A stretch of 61,126 nt of DNA from Bacteroidales bacterium UBA5833 (GCA_002433025.1 DJGZ01000002.1:1-61126); one strand, 5' to 3'. Numbered from the stretch's first letter, positions 40,899-50,446 are shown. Notes: generated from the letters alone by a model not told the origin. Numbers and translations are program-made.

Positions 40899-42779
40899 TT
40901 ACCCATTCATCGAAATAAGGAATTCTTCATTGGTTTGGGTGTATTTCATTTTATCCTTCAGGAATTCCATGGCTTCCAGCGGATTCATGTCGGCCAGGTG
41001 GTTGCGGAGGATCCAGATGCGTTGCAACGTTTCCTTATCAAGCAGCAGGTCCTCTCGACGGGTGCTTGAAGCTACGATGTCGATGGCAGGGTAGATGCGT
41101 TTGTTAGAAAGTTTGCGGTCGAGCTGAAGCTCCATATTACCGGTGCCTTTGAATTCCTCAAAGATCACTTCATCCATTTTGGATCCGGTATCGATAAGGG
41201 CAGTAGCAATGATGGTGAGGGAACCACCGTTTTCGATCTGACGTGCAGCACCAAAGAAACGTTTGGGTTTTTGCAGCGCGTTGGCTTCCACACCTCCGGA
41301 TAGTACCTTACCCGATGCGGGAGAGACCGTATTATAAGCCCTGGCCAATCTGGTGATAGAATCAAGCAGTATCACCACATCGTGACCACATTCGGTCATC
41401 CGTTTGGCTTTCTCAAGCACAATATTGGCAATCTTCACATGACGGTCGGCCGGCTCATCAAAGGTTGAAGCGATCACCTCGGCATTCACACTGCGGGCCA
41501 TGTCGGTAACTTCCTCTGGACGCTCATCAATCAGCAGTACGATCAGGTATGCCTCGGGATGGTTGGCGGCAATGGCGTTGGCAATTTCTTTGAGCAGCAC
41601 CGTTTTACCGGTTTTGGGCTGCGCCACGATCAGTCCGCGCTGACCTTTGCCAATGGGTGCAAAAAGGTCGATCACCCTCACCGACAGACTTGCGCCCGGA
41701 TGACCGGTGATCTTGAATTTCTTTTCAGGGAAGAGCGGGGTCAGGTAATCAAAAGGAATTCTGTCGCGCACTTCATCCGGGGTACGGCCGTTGATCAGCT
41801 CAACTTTAATAAGCGGGAAGTATTTCTCCCCGTCTTTGGGCGGCCGTATGGTTCCCCTCACGGTGTCGCCGGTTTTCAATCCGAACAACTTGATCTGTGA
41901 TTGCGAAACGTAAACATCGTCGGGTGAGTTCAGATAGTTGTAGTCAGAAGAGCGCAGAAAGCCATAGCCGTCGGGCATAATTTCGAGCACACCGTCTGAG
42001 GAGATAAAACCGTCGAATTCCCATACATATTCCTCGCGCCTGCGTTCAGGGAAACGCTGCTGGCGCGGATTAAAATCACGTCCGTAACGGTCTCCGTTTG
42101 GCCGTGCAGGTTCAACATCGGGCATCCTCTCAACGGGAGGTGGCGGAGGAGGCAGTATCACCCGTTCTTCAACGGTGCTTTCGGCCACCGGCAACGGAGC
42201 CTCAACCTCAGTGACCTCAGGAGTAAATGTTGTTTCAGGTTCTTCCTCTTCAATTATGGGAGCATTACTCAGCAACAGTGCTTCTTCGTCGATGTGATCA
42301 GATTTCGATTCTGAAACCTGAACCGGCTTGTCTTTGGGTGCATCAGCCTGACGCTTGGGTCTCCCGCGCTTGCGCTTTCCGGTATCCTCGTTCCTGGCAG
42401 GCTGCTGATCCGGTTTACGGGGTCCGGTCTGGGCGACAGATGAACCTTTAACGGTAGTTGCCTCAGGAGTTTCTGATGGTGTCTGGGGGGCTGCCACTGA
42501 CGGATCAGAGGAGGCAACAGGCGCCTGTTGCGGCTTCTGAGGCTGCGGCTTACCTTTGACAAAGCGTTCGTTGGGGATGCGTTGCCGTTTGTGTTTGTTC
42601 TCACGTGCTTCCTTTTCCTTCTCAAGCATCTCTTTTGAAGGATTCAGCGCCTGAAAATCAAGTATCTGATAAACCAGATCCTGCTTACTTAATGAATTAA
42701 AGCGGGGAACATTCAGATTCCCGGCAATAACTTTCAGCTCATCAATAGATTTGCTGTTAAGCTCAATAATATCGTACAT
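40899..42779 (-). CDS. rho: Transcription termination factor Rho with N-terminal insertion
   Basis: 626 residues, against about 420 in E. coli. An N-terminal SAP-like Rho_N segment (1-50, LKVIAGNLNVPRFNSLSKQDLVYQIL) is followed by a low-complexity insertion rich in Pro, Glu, Lys and Arg (about 55-245) that contains KRKRGRPKR. Then come the cold-shock RNA-binding domain (about 250-330, LEIMPDGYGFLRS) and the ATPase with Walker A AQPKTGKT (386-393), Walker B VVILLDSITRLARAYN and the secondary RNA site SGGVEANALQKPKRFFGAARQ. This insertion is typical of Bacteroidota Rho, where it acts as a disordered region. The gene has a leader of about 150 bases. Confidence 0.97.
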   Translation of the reverse strand: MYDIIELNSKSIDELKVIAGNLNVPRFNSLSKQDLVYQILDFQALNPSKEMLEKEKEARENKHKRQRIPNERFVKGKPQPQKPQQAPVASSDPSVAAPQTPSETPEATTVKGSSVAQTGPRKPDQQPARNEDTGKRKRGRPKRQADAPKDKPVQVSESKSDHIDEEALLLSNAPIIEEEEPETTFTPEVTEVEAPLPVAESTVEERVILPPPPPPVERMPDVEPARPNGDRYGRDFNPRQQRFPERRREEYVWEFDGFISSDGVLEIMPDGYGFLRSSDYNYLNSPDDVYVSQSQIKLFGLKTGDTVRGTIRPPKDGEKYFPLIKVELINGRTPDEVRDRIPFDYLTPLFPEKKFKITGHPGASLSVRVIDLFAPIGKGQRGLIVAQPKTGKTVLLKEIANAIAANHPEAYLIVLLIDERPEEVTDMARSVNAEVIASTFDEPADRHVKIANIVLEKAKRMTECGHDVVILLDSITRLARAYNTVSPASGKVLSGGVEANALQKPKRFFGAARQIENGGSLTIIATALIDTGSKMDEVIFEEFKGTGNMELQLDRKLSNKRIYPAIDIVASSTRREDLLLDKETLQRIWILRNHLADMNPLEAMEFLKDKMKYTQTNEEFLISMNG

Positions 42780-42932
42780 AAATAAAAATGATTGTGTTGT
42801 GATCGTGAATTTGACCGGAAGATTAAAGATTAATAAGCGAAACCGCGCCCCGGAATGATCCGACTACCCTGCCTAACCTAAAGAAGTAATGAGAGAATAA
42901 ATGAGAGCGGGATTGAATTGTTTTTGAAGATG

Positions 42933-42940
42933 CAAATATA
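42933..42940 (-). promoter_or_regulatory. Putative -7 box of rho
   Basis: TATATTTG on the minus strand fits TAnnTTTG; the transcript would have a 5' leader of about 147 bases before the ATG at 42779, long enough for autoregulation. Confidence 0.5.
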
Positions 42941-43142
42941 AACTAATTTATTCACTTCAGCATCTTTCCGAAAATTTTTAGAATGAAATCAACTGACCAA
43001 TAACGGCCAGCCTGTTTCCCGGTCTCCTTATCTTCTTTATGCCCGACTTTACCCGTATATAAAATTTGCCCGGTTTTTCTCACCAGCACGCATAAAATCA
43101 ATAAAAGAAGTTTAAACGCTTAGAATAAATTTATCCTGCTTC
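42941..43142. other. Divergent intergenic stretch between rho and gcvT
   Basis: Together with the rho leader (42780-42932) this makes about 420 bases without a gene. No riboswitch-like structure or frame was recognised; a glycine riboswitch before gcvT was looked for and not found. Confidence 0.5.
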
Positions 43143-43175
43143 TTTGAATAATCTCAAAAATATCCAGTAGGTTTG
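43143..43175 (+). promoter_or_regulatory. Promoter of gcvT
   Basis: -33 TTTG (43143-43146), 21-base spacer, -7 TAGGTTTG (43168-43175). This is a full match to the Bacteroidota consensus, with the ATG 27 bases after the -7 box. Confidence 0.75.
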
Positions 43176-43201
43176 CACAAAAATTTCAATATAATAAAAA
43201 T

Positions 43202-44290
43202 ATGAAACACACTGCATTTACCAGTTTTCATGAGGCAATGGGGGCCAAAATGGTTCCGTTTGCCGGTTTTTATATGCCCGTTCAGTACGAAGGACTGAAT
43301 GCGGAACACGAAACAGTAAGAAAAGGCGTTGGTGTTTTTGATGTGTCGCACATGGGCGAGTTTTGGGTAAAAGGCCCCAAAGCCCTTGAATTTGTGCAGT
43401 GGGTTACTTCAAACGATGCCTCAAAACTCAGCGACGGAAAGGTTCAGTACAGCTGTTTCCCGAACGACAAAGGCGGAATTGTGGATGACCTGCTTGTTTA
43501 CCGCATAAATGCCGAAACCTATTTGCTGGTTGTTAACGCCGCCAATATCGACAAGGACTGGGCCTGGTGCAACAGCCAGAATAAAATGGGAGCTACCCTT
43601 TACAATGCTTCCGGTGAAATCTCGCAACTGGCCATTCAGGGACCTCTCGCACTGAAAGCCATGCAGAAGCTCACCGATACACCTATTCTTGACATGGAGT
43701 ATTATACCTTTAAAAAGGTAACTTTTGCCGGAATTAAAGACGTGATCCTCTCCACTACCGGATACACCGGTGCGGGTGGTTGCGAAATCTACTTTGCCAA
43801 TGAAGATGCTCCGAAAATCTGGGAAGCAGTTTTCGCGGCAGGTGCTGAATTCGGTATTAAACCCATCGGCCTCGGCGCCCGCGATACCCTCCGCCTCGAA
43901 ATGGGATTCTGCCTCTACGGCAACGACATCAACGATACCACCTCCCCTATTGAAGCCGGGCTTGGATGGATCACAAAATTCACCGACGAAAAGGATTTCA
44001 TTAACAAAGCCGCCCTGCTGAAACAGAAAACTGAAGGCGTTACCCGCAAACTGGCCGGATTTGAGATGATTGACAAGGGAATTCCCCGTCAGCACTATCC
44101 CATTCTGGATGCTGAAGGCAATACCATCGGTGAGGTTACCTCAGGTACTCAGGCTCCATCGCTCAAAGTAGCCATTGGAATGGGTTATGTGCCTGCGGCA
44201 TTTGCCAAAGCCGATACTGAAATTTTTATCAGTATCCGCGATAAGTCACTGAAAGCTAAAGTAGTGAAGCTGCCCTTCTATAAAGGTTAA
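43202..44290 (+). CDS. gcvT: Aminomethyltransferase (glycine cleavage T protein)
   Basis: 362 residues, normal for GcvT. It opens HTAFTSFHEAMGAKMVPFAGFYMPVQY and carries the folate-binding core: GVFDVSHMGEFWVKGPKALEF, STTGYTGAGGCEIYF, and GLGARDTLRLEMGFCLYGNDI, in which the Asp and Arg contact tetrahydrofolate. It transfers the methylene group from the lipoyl carrier to tetrahydrofolate with release of ammonia. The other cleavage-system genes are not in the window. It is driven by a consensus promoter and closed by a strong terminator, so it is transcribed alone. Confidence 0.97.
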   Translation: MKHTAFTSFHEAMGAKMVPFAGFYMPVQYEGLNAEHETVRKGVGVFDVSHMGEFWVKGPKALEFVQWVTSNDASKLSDGKVQYSCFPNDKGGIVDDLLVYRINAETYLLVVNAANIDKDWAWCNSQNKMGATLYNASGEISQLAIQGPLALKAMQKLTDTPILDMEYYTFKKVTFAGIKDVILSTTGYTGAGGCEIYFANEDAPKIWEAVFAAGAEFGIKPIGLGARDTLRLEMGFCLYGNDINDTTSPIEAGLGWITKFTDEKDFINKAALLKQKTEGVTRKLAGFEMIDKGIPRQHYPILDAEGNTIGEVTSGTQAPSLKVAIGMGYVPAAFAKADTEIFISIRDKSLKAKVVKLPFYKG

Positions 44291-44304
44291 CTGAAACAAA
44301 CCTG

Positions 44305-44341
44305 AAAGACCCGCAAACCTTTCCGGTATGCGGGTCTTTTT
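44305..44341 (+). terminator. Intrinsic terminator of gcvT
   Basis: Stem AAAGACCCGC (44305-44314) with GCGGGTCTTT (44330-44339) and two more T. It overlaps the first codons of the long frame at 44328, so the next gene should start later, at 44361. Confidence 0.88.
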
Positions 44342-44360
44342 CATTCAATCACCTGCAACC

Positions 44361-45089
44361 ATGGTCAGAAACCTGGAAGTAAGCTTAAGCCCTGCACTTT
44401 ACCCGCACAGAAACATGAGCGGAAAGCATATCACCGTGGTGATTGACATCCTGCGGTTTACCACATCGCTGATCGCTGCATTCGAAAATGGTGTTGCCGC
44501 AGTAATCCCGGTCGCATCGCTGAGCGAAGCAGAAAATCTCAGTAAACAGGGATATCCTGTTGCCGCAGAACGCGACGGTTTACGGCTGCCTTTTGCTGAT
44601 TTCGGAAACTCAGCCGCTGACTTCAACACCGATGCAGTCCGGGGTAAAACACTGGTTTACTCCACCACCAACGGCACCGGGGCAATGACCATGGCTGCCG
44701 GAAACGGACCGGTAGCCGCCGCCGCATTTGCCAACCTGCCGGCAATTTCGGATTGGCTTTACACCCGCAACGAAAATGTGGTCATCCTTTGCTCGGGATG
44801 GAAAAATCTGTTCAGCGCCGAAGATGCACTCTGCGCCGGTGCGCTGACCGGGATGCTCCTGAATTTGGGGACATGGACTTTAAACGGAGATGAAGCAGGC
44901 CTTGCAATTAATCTCTGGAATCTGCACAAAGACAATCTTAAAGAGGCCCTTACCAGTACCAGTCACTACCGGAGACTGATCGGACTGGGTGTCGATCCAC
45001 TCCCCGACTATACAGTGAGAACCGGAATATCCGATGTAATCCCGGTTTACACCGGAGGTATTATTAAAAATATCAATGAACGGAATTAA
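44361..45089 (+). CDS. comB: 2-phosphosulfolactate phosphatase-family protein (ComB-like)
   Basis: 242 residues from the ATG at 44361; an ATG at 44328 exists but lies within the gcvT terminator. The family core is clear: HITVVIDILRFTTSLIAAFENG, ERDGLRLPFADFGNS, GKTLVYSTTNGTGAM and LCSGWKNLFSAEDALCAGAL. The founding enzyme hydrolyses 2-phosphosulfolactate in coenzyme M synthesis with a magnesium site; in Bacteroidota, which lack coenzyme M, the role may be in sulfolactate or related metabolism. It runs directly into the peptidase gene (22 bp), so they may share a transcript. Confidence 0.85.
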   Translation: MVRNLEVSLSPALYPHRNMSGKHITVVIDILRFTTSLIAAFENGVAAVIPVASLSEAENLSKQGYPVAAERDGLRLPFADFGNSAADFNTDAVRGKTLVYSTTNGTGAMTMAAGNGPVAAAAFANLPAISDWLYTRNENVVILCSGWKNLFSAEDALCAGALTGMLLNLGTWTLNGDEAGLAINLWNLHKDNLKEALTSTSHYRRLIGLGVDPLPDYTVRTGISDVIPVYTGGIIKNINERN

Positions 45090-45111
45090 CCATTTCAACA
45101 AAACCCTGTTT

Positions 45112-47169
45112 ATGAAAAAGCTTGTTTTACTAACCACCATTGCCATGAGCCTTGTTTTAGCGGCCTGTAACCAGGGCCCCAAAGAGGAGACCCCACAGCA
45201 GGATTTCAGATTCCTGCTGGAACAATTCGCCGACCTGAAAATCATGCGTTACCAGGTTCCCGGATTTGATGAACTCACACCCAAACAGAAAGAACTGGTT
45301 TATTATCTCAGCCAGGCAGCCATTGCCGGCCGCGACATTTTGTTTGATCAGAACTACAAATACAACCTGGCCATCCGGCGTACCCTCGAAAACATTGTGG
45401 AGCACTACCCCGGCGATCGCGAAAGCGACGATTTCAGGAATTTTATGGTTTATACCAAACGGGTATGGTTCAGCAACGGCATCCATCACCATTACTCCAA
45501 AGACAAATTTTTTCCGGAAGTCAGCCCTGAATATTTCACATCGCTGATCCGTGAAACTTCACAGGGCAGGTTCCCCCTGCGTGAAGGGCAGGATATGGAA
45601 AACTTCATTGCCGAAATCGTCCCGGTAATCTTCGATCCGTCCATCGCTCCCAAAGCCGTGAGTCAGGAAGCCGGCAAAGACCTGCTGCTGAATTCAGCCT
45701 GCAATTTTTACGAGGGCGTTACCGAAAAGGAGGCCGAGGCTTATTATGCAGGGCTGAAAAACAATGCAGTGAAAAACGGGGCCGACACCCTGGTTTCGTT
45801 CGGCCTGAACAGCAAACTGGTAAAGAAAAACGGCGTAATTACCGAAGAGGTTTACAAAATGGGCGGCTTGTACAGCGAGGCCATTCAGCAGATCGTTTAC
45901 TGGCTTGAAAAAGCCGCTGAAGTTGCAGAAAATGAACACCAGCGGGCGGTAATAGAATCGCTGGTGAAATATTACGAAACCGGCGACCTTGGCATCTGGG
46001 ACGAATATAATGTGCTGTGGGTAAAGGATCTGGATTCGCATATTGATTTTGTAAACGGATTTATCGAAAACTACGGCGACCCTATGGGCCTGAAAGCCAC
46101 CTGGGAAAGTGTGGTAAATTTCAAAGACGTAAAAGCCACACAGCGGGCTGAGACCATCAGCGCCAATGCGCAATGGTTTGAAGATCACTCTCCGGTGGAG
46201 CCGAAATTCAAAAAAGCCGAAGTAAAGGGTGTTTCAGCCAAAGTAATCACCGCTGCGCAACTGGGCGGCGACTGCTATCCCTCCACCCCCATTGGCATCA
46301 ATCTGCCGAATGCCGACTGGATCAGGAAGGAACACGGCTCGAAATCGGTGACCATTGAAAACATAACCTATGCTTATGATCAGGCTGCCATCGGCAACGG
46401 AATGATTGAGGAATTTGCAGCTTCAGCCGAAGAAATTGAACTTTCAAAAAATTACGGCAGCCTCGCCTCAAATCTGCATACCGATCTGCACGAGTGCCTT
46501 GGCCATGGTTCGGGGCAGTTGCTGCCCGGCACCCGCGGCGATGAACTGAAAAACTACGGTTCTCCCCTTGAAGAAGCCCGCGCCGACCTTTTCGCACTTT
46601 ATTACATTGCCGATCCCAAACTGATGGAACTTGGGCTATACGACAATGAAGGCGTTTACAAAGCCGAATACAACAGCTACATCCGCAACGGCATGCTTAC
46701 CCAGCTTACCCGCATAGAGCCCGGAAAGACCATTGAACAGGCACATATGCGTTGCCGCCAACTGATAGCCGCCTGGAGCTATGACCTTGGTAAGGACAAA
46801 AATGTAATTGAGAAATTTGAACGCGACGGTAAAACTTACGTGAAAGTAAATGATTATCAGGCGCTCAGAGAGACTTTCGGAAGAATGCTTGCCGAAATTC
46901 AAAGAATCAAATCGGAAGGAGATTATGCTGCCGGCCGTGAACTGATTGAAAAATATGCCGTGCAGGTTGACCAGCAACTGCACAGCGAAATTCTCGGACG
47001 ATTCGCTAAACTAAATCTAGCACCATACGGCGGCTTTATCAATCCGGTTTTTGTGCCGGTTACCAAAGACGGAAAAATCATAGATGTGAAGGTGGAGTAC
47101 CCCGAAGATTATACCGGACAGATGATGGATTATTCAAAAAACCATTCTTTTCTGCCTACCTACAATTAA
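45112..47169 (+). CDS. Dipeptidyl peptidase III-type metallopeptidase (M49), lipoprotein
   Basis: 685 residues from the ATG at 45112; the longer frame is open for 12 codons. A lipoprotein signal with AMSLVLAAC places it in the periplasm or at the surface. The zinc motif HECLGH (460-465) and the second motif EEARAD (487-492) define family M49, and the length matches DPP III. It removes dipeptides from the N-terminus of oligopeptides, useful in peptide feeding with the secreted proteases in this window. Exported DPP III is common in Bacteroidota. It ends in a strong terminator (47203-47242). Confidence 0.92.
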   Translation: MKKLVLLTTIAMSLVLAACNQGPKEETPQQDFRFLLEQFADLKIMRYQVPGFDELTPKQKELVYYLSQAAIAGRDILFDQNYKYNLAIRRTLENIVEHYPGDRESDDFRNFMVYTKRVWFSNGIHHHYSKDKFFPEVSPEYFTSLIRETSQGRFPLREGQDMENFIAEIVPVIFDPSIAPKAVSQEAGKDLLLNSACNFYEGVTEKEAEAYYAGLKNNAVKNGADTLVSFGLNSKLVKKNGVITEEVYKMGGLYSEAIQQIVYWLEKAAEVAENEHQRAVIESLVKYYETGDLGIWDEYNVLWVKDLDSHIDFVNGFIENYGDPMGLKATWESVVNFKDVKATQRAETISANAQWFEDHSPVEPKFKKAEVKGVSAKVITAAQLGGDCYPSTPIGINLPNADWIRKEHGSKSVTIENITYAYDQAAIGNGMIEEFAASAEEIELSKNYGSLASNLHTDLHECLGHGSGQLLPGTRGDELKNYGSPLEEARADLFALYYIADPKLMELGLYDNEGVYKAEYNSYIRNGMLTQLTRIEPGKTIEQAHMRCRQLIAAWSYDLGKDKNVIEKFERDGKTYVKVNDYQALRETFGRMLAEIQRIKSEGDYAAGRELIEKYAVQVDQQLHSEILGRFAKLNLAPYGGFINPVFVPVTKDGKIIDVKVEYPEDYTGQMMDYSKNHSFLPTYN

Positions 47170-47202
47170 GCAGGAAGCATCTTACCGCATCGGAAGATAC
47201 AG

Positions 47203-47242
47203 TGACCCGGCAAGCCCACCCCGACTTGCCGGGTCATTTTTT
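47203..47242 (+). terminator. Strong intrinsic terminator after the M49 peptidase gene
   Basis: Perfect 12-bp stem TGACCCGGCAAG (47203-47214) with CTTGCCGGGTCA (47225-47236), 10-base loop, then six T. Confidence 0.92.
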
Positions 47243-47405
47243 ATCTGATTGCAGATTGCTTAGAAATGCCGGAACAGGCCTGCCGGAAGACCGGGCAAAC
47301 TGACAATACAGTTGCCATCATCCGGTTTTAGGACAATTCATCAAGGCTTTTCATAGGAATTATCAAACCTTCAGAATCATCCCGTGTATAATGCCCCGCA
47401 TTATG

Positions 47406-47413
47406 TATTTTTG
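47406..47413 (+). promoter_or_regulatory. Putative -7 box of the porin gene
   Basis: TATTTTTG fits TAnnTTTG, 24 bases before the ATG at 47437. No TTTG at -33. Confidence 0.5.
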
Positions 47414-47436
47414 CCAGGTTTTCCAACTCCACAATA

Positions 47437-48636
47437 ATGATAAAACGACTTTTATTCCTTGCCGCATTATCACTTCTCAGTTTTTCATGCCTTGTCGCGC
47501 AGACCGAAGTGGATGAACGTGCCATGATCTCATTCCGCAAAGGATTGGGATTCAACGCCCCTGACAGCACTTTCGGAGTTAATCTGCGGTTAAGGATGCA
47601 GAACCGGGTAGCGATGAACTTTAATGAAGACCTGAAACTTGAGGATATTGAAGCCAGGGTCAGCCGGCTAAGGTTGCGTTTCGACGGATACATCCTCGGG
47701 CCGAAACTGACTTACTACCTTCAGCTTTCCTTTTCGAGGGGCGATCAGGACTGGGACAACACCCATGTACCGAACCTTGTACGTGACGCTATGGTTTATT
47801 ATCATTTCAATCCGAAATTCTACCTGGGTTTCGGGCAGGGAAAGCTTCCGGGAAACCGGCAACGGATAATTTCGAGCGGGCAGCAACAGTTTTTTGACCG
47901 TTCAAATGTAAATGCCAATTTTACCCTCGATCGTGACTTTGGGCTGTTCGCCTATTACAGCGACAAACTGGGAGGCATACATTACAACCTGAAAGGTGCA
48001 GTGTCAACCGGCGACGGCAGGAATCAGCTGAGAACCGACAATGGCCTGATGTATACCGGAAGAATAGAATTACTTCCCCTTGGCCGCTTTAAAAAGGATG
48101 GCGATTTCTCGGAAGGAGACCTGGAATTTGAAAATACCCCAAAAATCGGATTAGCAGCCGGCTATGCCCTGAATCAGAAGGCCAGACGTACCCGCGGGAC
48201 CACAGGAAGCGACCTCTATGAGAACAGGAACCTGCAATCCCTTTTCGCGGATATCATCATGAAATACCGGGGGTGGGCACTCTATTCGGAATTCATCAGC
48301 AGAAAGACGGATAACTCCGCATTTACCTATAATCCCGCCGATTCATCTATGTCGGTTCATGTAGTCGCCGGACATGGAATCAATACACAACTAAGCTATT
48401 GTTTTCCCAATTACTGGGAAATCGCTGCCCGCTATTCAGTGGTTAATCCGGATCATGAAATCCGCGATATTGCCAGACGGGACAGTTACTATATTCTGGG
48501 GGTCAATAAATACGTACGAAAGCACCTGACGAAATTCCAGGGGTTCGTTGGGTACCGCAACCAACAGTCACACCTTAACATGACTGCGGACAAAAACAAC
48601 CTGTTGCTGGTCTTCCAGGTGGAGCTGGGTATCTGA
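47437..48636 (+). CDS. Phosphate-selective porin O/P-like outer-membrane protein
   Basis: 399 residues with a signal peptide (RLLFLAALSLLSFSCLVAQ), then a 16-strand-type barrel. The segments RMQNRVAMNF, RLRFDGYILGPKLTYYLQLSFSRGDQDWD and FYLGFGQGKLPGNRQRIISSGQQQF match the OprO/OprP group, and the chain ends VFQVELGI. Such porins pass phosphate or other anions; anion selectivity here is inference. A Cys in the signal region (SFSCL) is not in a good lipobox. Monocistronic. A weak hairpin (48801-48822) lies about 165 bases downstream. Confidence 0.85.
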   Translation: MIKRLLFLAALSLLSFSCLVAQTEVDERAMISFRKGLGFNAPDSTFGVNLRLRMQNRVAMNFNEDLKLEDIEARVSRLRLRFDGYILGPKLTYYLQLSFSRGDQDWDNTHVPNLVRDAMVYYHFNPKFYLGFGQGKLPGNRQRIISSGQQQFFDRSNVNANFTLDRDFGLFAYYSDKLGGIHYNLKGAVSTGDGRNQLRTDNGLMYTGRIELLPLGRFKKDGDFSEGDLEFENTPKIGLAAGYALNQKARRTRGTTGSDLYENRNLQSLFADIIMKYRGWALYSEFISRKTDNSAFTYNPADSSMSVHVVAGHGINTQLSYCFPNYWEIAARYSVVNPDHEIRDIARRDSYYILGVNKYVRKHLTKFQGFVGYRNQQSHLNMTADKNNLLLVFQVELGI

Positions 48637-48859
48637 CAGAAAGCGGCAGGGAATCTGACCTCCAAGAAAAACCGGAATGCTTTTATTGGTGAGGAAATTA
48701 TATTTTCCTGCCGGATCCAACCAGGTTATAATCACCTGAAATGCGAAAAGAAACGATGTGAAACAGGATAGCCTCCGGGTATCTGATTATCAGGATTCAG
48801 AATCAGGAATTTCAGCCTGATTTTGCAGGCCCATGAAAAATGCCGGGGAAGGCCTGGAC

Positions 48860-49288
48860 TCAGTGACCGCAGGAGCAACCGCCGCAACCACCCATGCCGT
48901 CTTCCTCATCAAAACCGGTTCCGCAACTCCCGCTGCTACAATCGCCGGTGCCACAACCACCGTTGACGTTATACTTTACCGGAAAACCATCCTGAAACCA
49001 GGCCTGCACACCGCCGGCAATGTATCCAACATTTTCAAATCCCTGATGGTGCAGAAGATTCGCAGCCTTGAAGCCAGTGGCTTCATCAAATCCTCCGGCG
49101 ATATAGTAAGGCTCTCTCTCCATCCACTGCAGCTTCTCAAGCAACTGAAGCAGGGTTACCTGGGTGGATTCCACCCCATCGTAAGCCACCACACTGAATC
49201 CCTCTTCGTCAATGATATCAATAAAAACAGCACCTTCGGACATCTTCTGGTAAGCCTCGGCCGGCTGAAGTTTGAGTATTTCGGACAT
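48860..49288 (-). CDS. Rhodanese-like protein lacking the catalytic Cys, with Cys-rich tail
   Basis: 142 residues from the ATG at 49288 (the longest frame opens with TTG seven codons earlier). The fold is rhodanese-like (AEAYQKMSEGAVFIDI, GFENVGYIAGGVQAW), but the active-site loop reads PYYIAGGFDEATG, with Ala where the sulfur-carrying Cys should be. The C-terminus is a Gly/Cys-rich tail of about 33 residues with six Cys and a final His (CGGCSCGH). It is the last gene of the arsenic operon, 46 bp after acr3. The tail may bind arsenite or another thiophilic metal and pass it on; this is inference. Confidence 0.7.
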   Translation of the reverse strand: MSEILKLQPAEAYQKMSEGAVFIDIIDEEGFSVVAYDGVESTQVTLLQLLEKLQWMEREPYYIAGGFDEATGFKAANLLHHQGFENVGYIAGGVQAWFQDGFPVKYNVNGGCGTGDCSSGSCGTGFDEEDGMGGCGGCSCGH

Positions 49289-49334
49289 AATTGAAATTTT
49301 AAACGGCAAAGTTACATATATTCATCTTAAGATA

Positions 49335-50408
49335 TCACCATCGCATTTTTCTTTTAAACCGGAGCGCTGCACCCACCAGCGCGATCATCACCGGCACTTC
49401 AACCAGAGGGCCGATTACCGCCGCGAATGCCTCTCCGGAGTTAATACCGAATACCGCGATGGCCACCGCAATCGCCAACTCAAAGTTATTGCTGGCCGCG
49501 GTAAACGACAGGGTAGCTGACTGCTCATAATTAGCCCCGACTTTCCTGCTCATGAAAAATGAAACAAAGAACATCACCACAAAGTAGATCAGCAAAGGAA
49601 CAGCAATCAGCACTACATCAAACGGAATTTTAACAATGTATTCGCCTTTGAGCGAAAACATTACCACTATGGTAAACAGCAGGGCAATCAGGGTAAGCGG
49701 GCTTATCTTCGGAATAAAAACCCGGTGATACCACTCTTTATTCTTTACGCGGATCAGGATAAATCGTGTAAGAAACCCGGCGATAAACGGGATACCCAGA
49801 TAAATAAAAACGCTTTCGGCAATCTGTCCAATGGTGATGCTTTCAACAGCATCACTGACAGGAATTCCAAACCAACCGGGTAACACCGCTATAAAGAACC
49901 ATGCATATACCGAGAAAAACAGCACCTGAAATATGGAATTGAAAGCCACCAGTCCTGCCGCATACTGGGTATCACCCTTAGCCAGGTCGTTCCATACGAT
50001 AACCATGGCAATGCAGCGCGCCAGGCCGATCAGGATAATGCCATATATATAGGGCAGGTTGGCATTGTTTTCGCCGGGGAACAGCTTAAAAAGGACCACT
50101 GCCAGCAGAAACATCAGCAACGGCCCGATAATCCAGTTTTGAATCAGTGATAAAGTCAACACTTTTACATTGCGGAACACGTCGCCAAGCTCCTCGTACT
50201 TCACCTTGGCCAGTGGCGGATACATCATAAGTATCAACCCTATGGCAATTGGAATATTGGTTGTACTCTCAGGAGAAGCTTTCAGTGAATCCCAGAAGGA
50301 AGCAATGGATGGAAAGAAATATCCTGAAAACACGCCAAGAAACATGGCGAGAAAAATCCACAGGGTAAGGTACCTGTCTAAGAATTTGAGTCGTGGTGTT
50401 GAAGGCAT
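49335..50408 (-). CDS. acr3: ACR3-family arsenite efflux permease
   Basis: 357 residues with ten transmembrane helices. It has the ACR3 opening LDRYLTLWIFLAMFLGVFSGYFFP, the NIPIAIGLILMMYPPLAKVKYEEL segment and the conserved Cys in LARCIAMVIVWNDLAKGD, plus AASNNFELAIAVAIAVFGINSG. It exports arsenite (and sometimes antimonite) across the inner membrane by proton exchange. It belongs to the arsR-arsC-arsM operon, but a four-helix-bundle gene with flanking repeat arrays separates it from arsM. Its ATG is only 6 bases from the left repeat array, which therefore replaces its original upstream region. Confidence 0.95.
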   Translation of the reverse strand: MPSTPRLKFLDRYLTLWIFLAMFLGVFSGYFFPSIASFWDSLKASPESTTNIPIAIGLILMMYPPLAKVKYEELGDVFRNVKVLTLSLIQNWIIGPLLMFLLAVVLFKLFPGENNANLPYIYGIILIGLARCIAMVIVWNDLAKGDTQYAAGLVAFNSIFQVLFFSVYAWFFIAVLPGWFGIPVSDAVESITIGQIAESVFIYLGIPFIAGFLTRFILIRVKNKEWYHRVFIPKISPLTLIALLFTIVVMFSLKGEYIVKIPFDVVLIAVPLLIYFVVMFFVSFFMSRKVGANYEQSATLSFTAASNNFELAIAVAIAVFGINSGEAFAAVIGPLVEVPVMIALVGAALRFKRKMRW

Positions 50409-50414
50409 TGTTTT

Positions 50415-50446
50415 GATTAGGGGATTAGGAGATGAGCTGGTTTATT
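50415..50446 (+). repeat. Left 8-bp-period degenerate repeat array, inward facing
   Basis: GATTAGGG, GATTAGGA, GATGAGCT and GGTTTATT follow one another without gaps on the plus strand. The units resemble those of the longer array at 50966-51045, which reads on the opposite strand, so the two arrays point toward the four-helix-bundle gene between them. Confidence 0.7.

Noticed and set aside
42780..43201. A riboswitch before gcvT (glycine) or a structured rho leader
   Set aside because: No conserved glycine-riboswitch core or strong nested helices seen; a simple promoter explains gcvT expression.
48833..49294. A 153-codon plus-strand frame
   Set aside because: It is the antisense of the rhodanese-like gene, with Ala/Thr-rich content produced by the Gly/Cys-rich tail.
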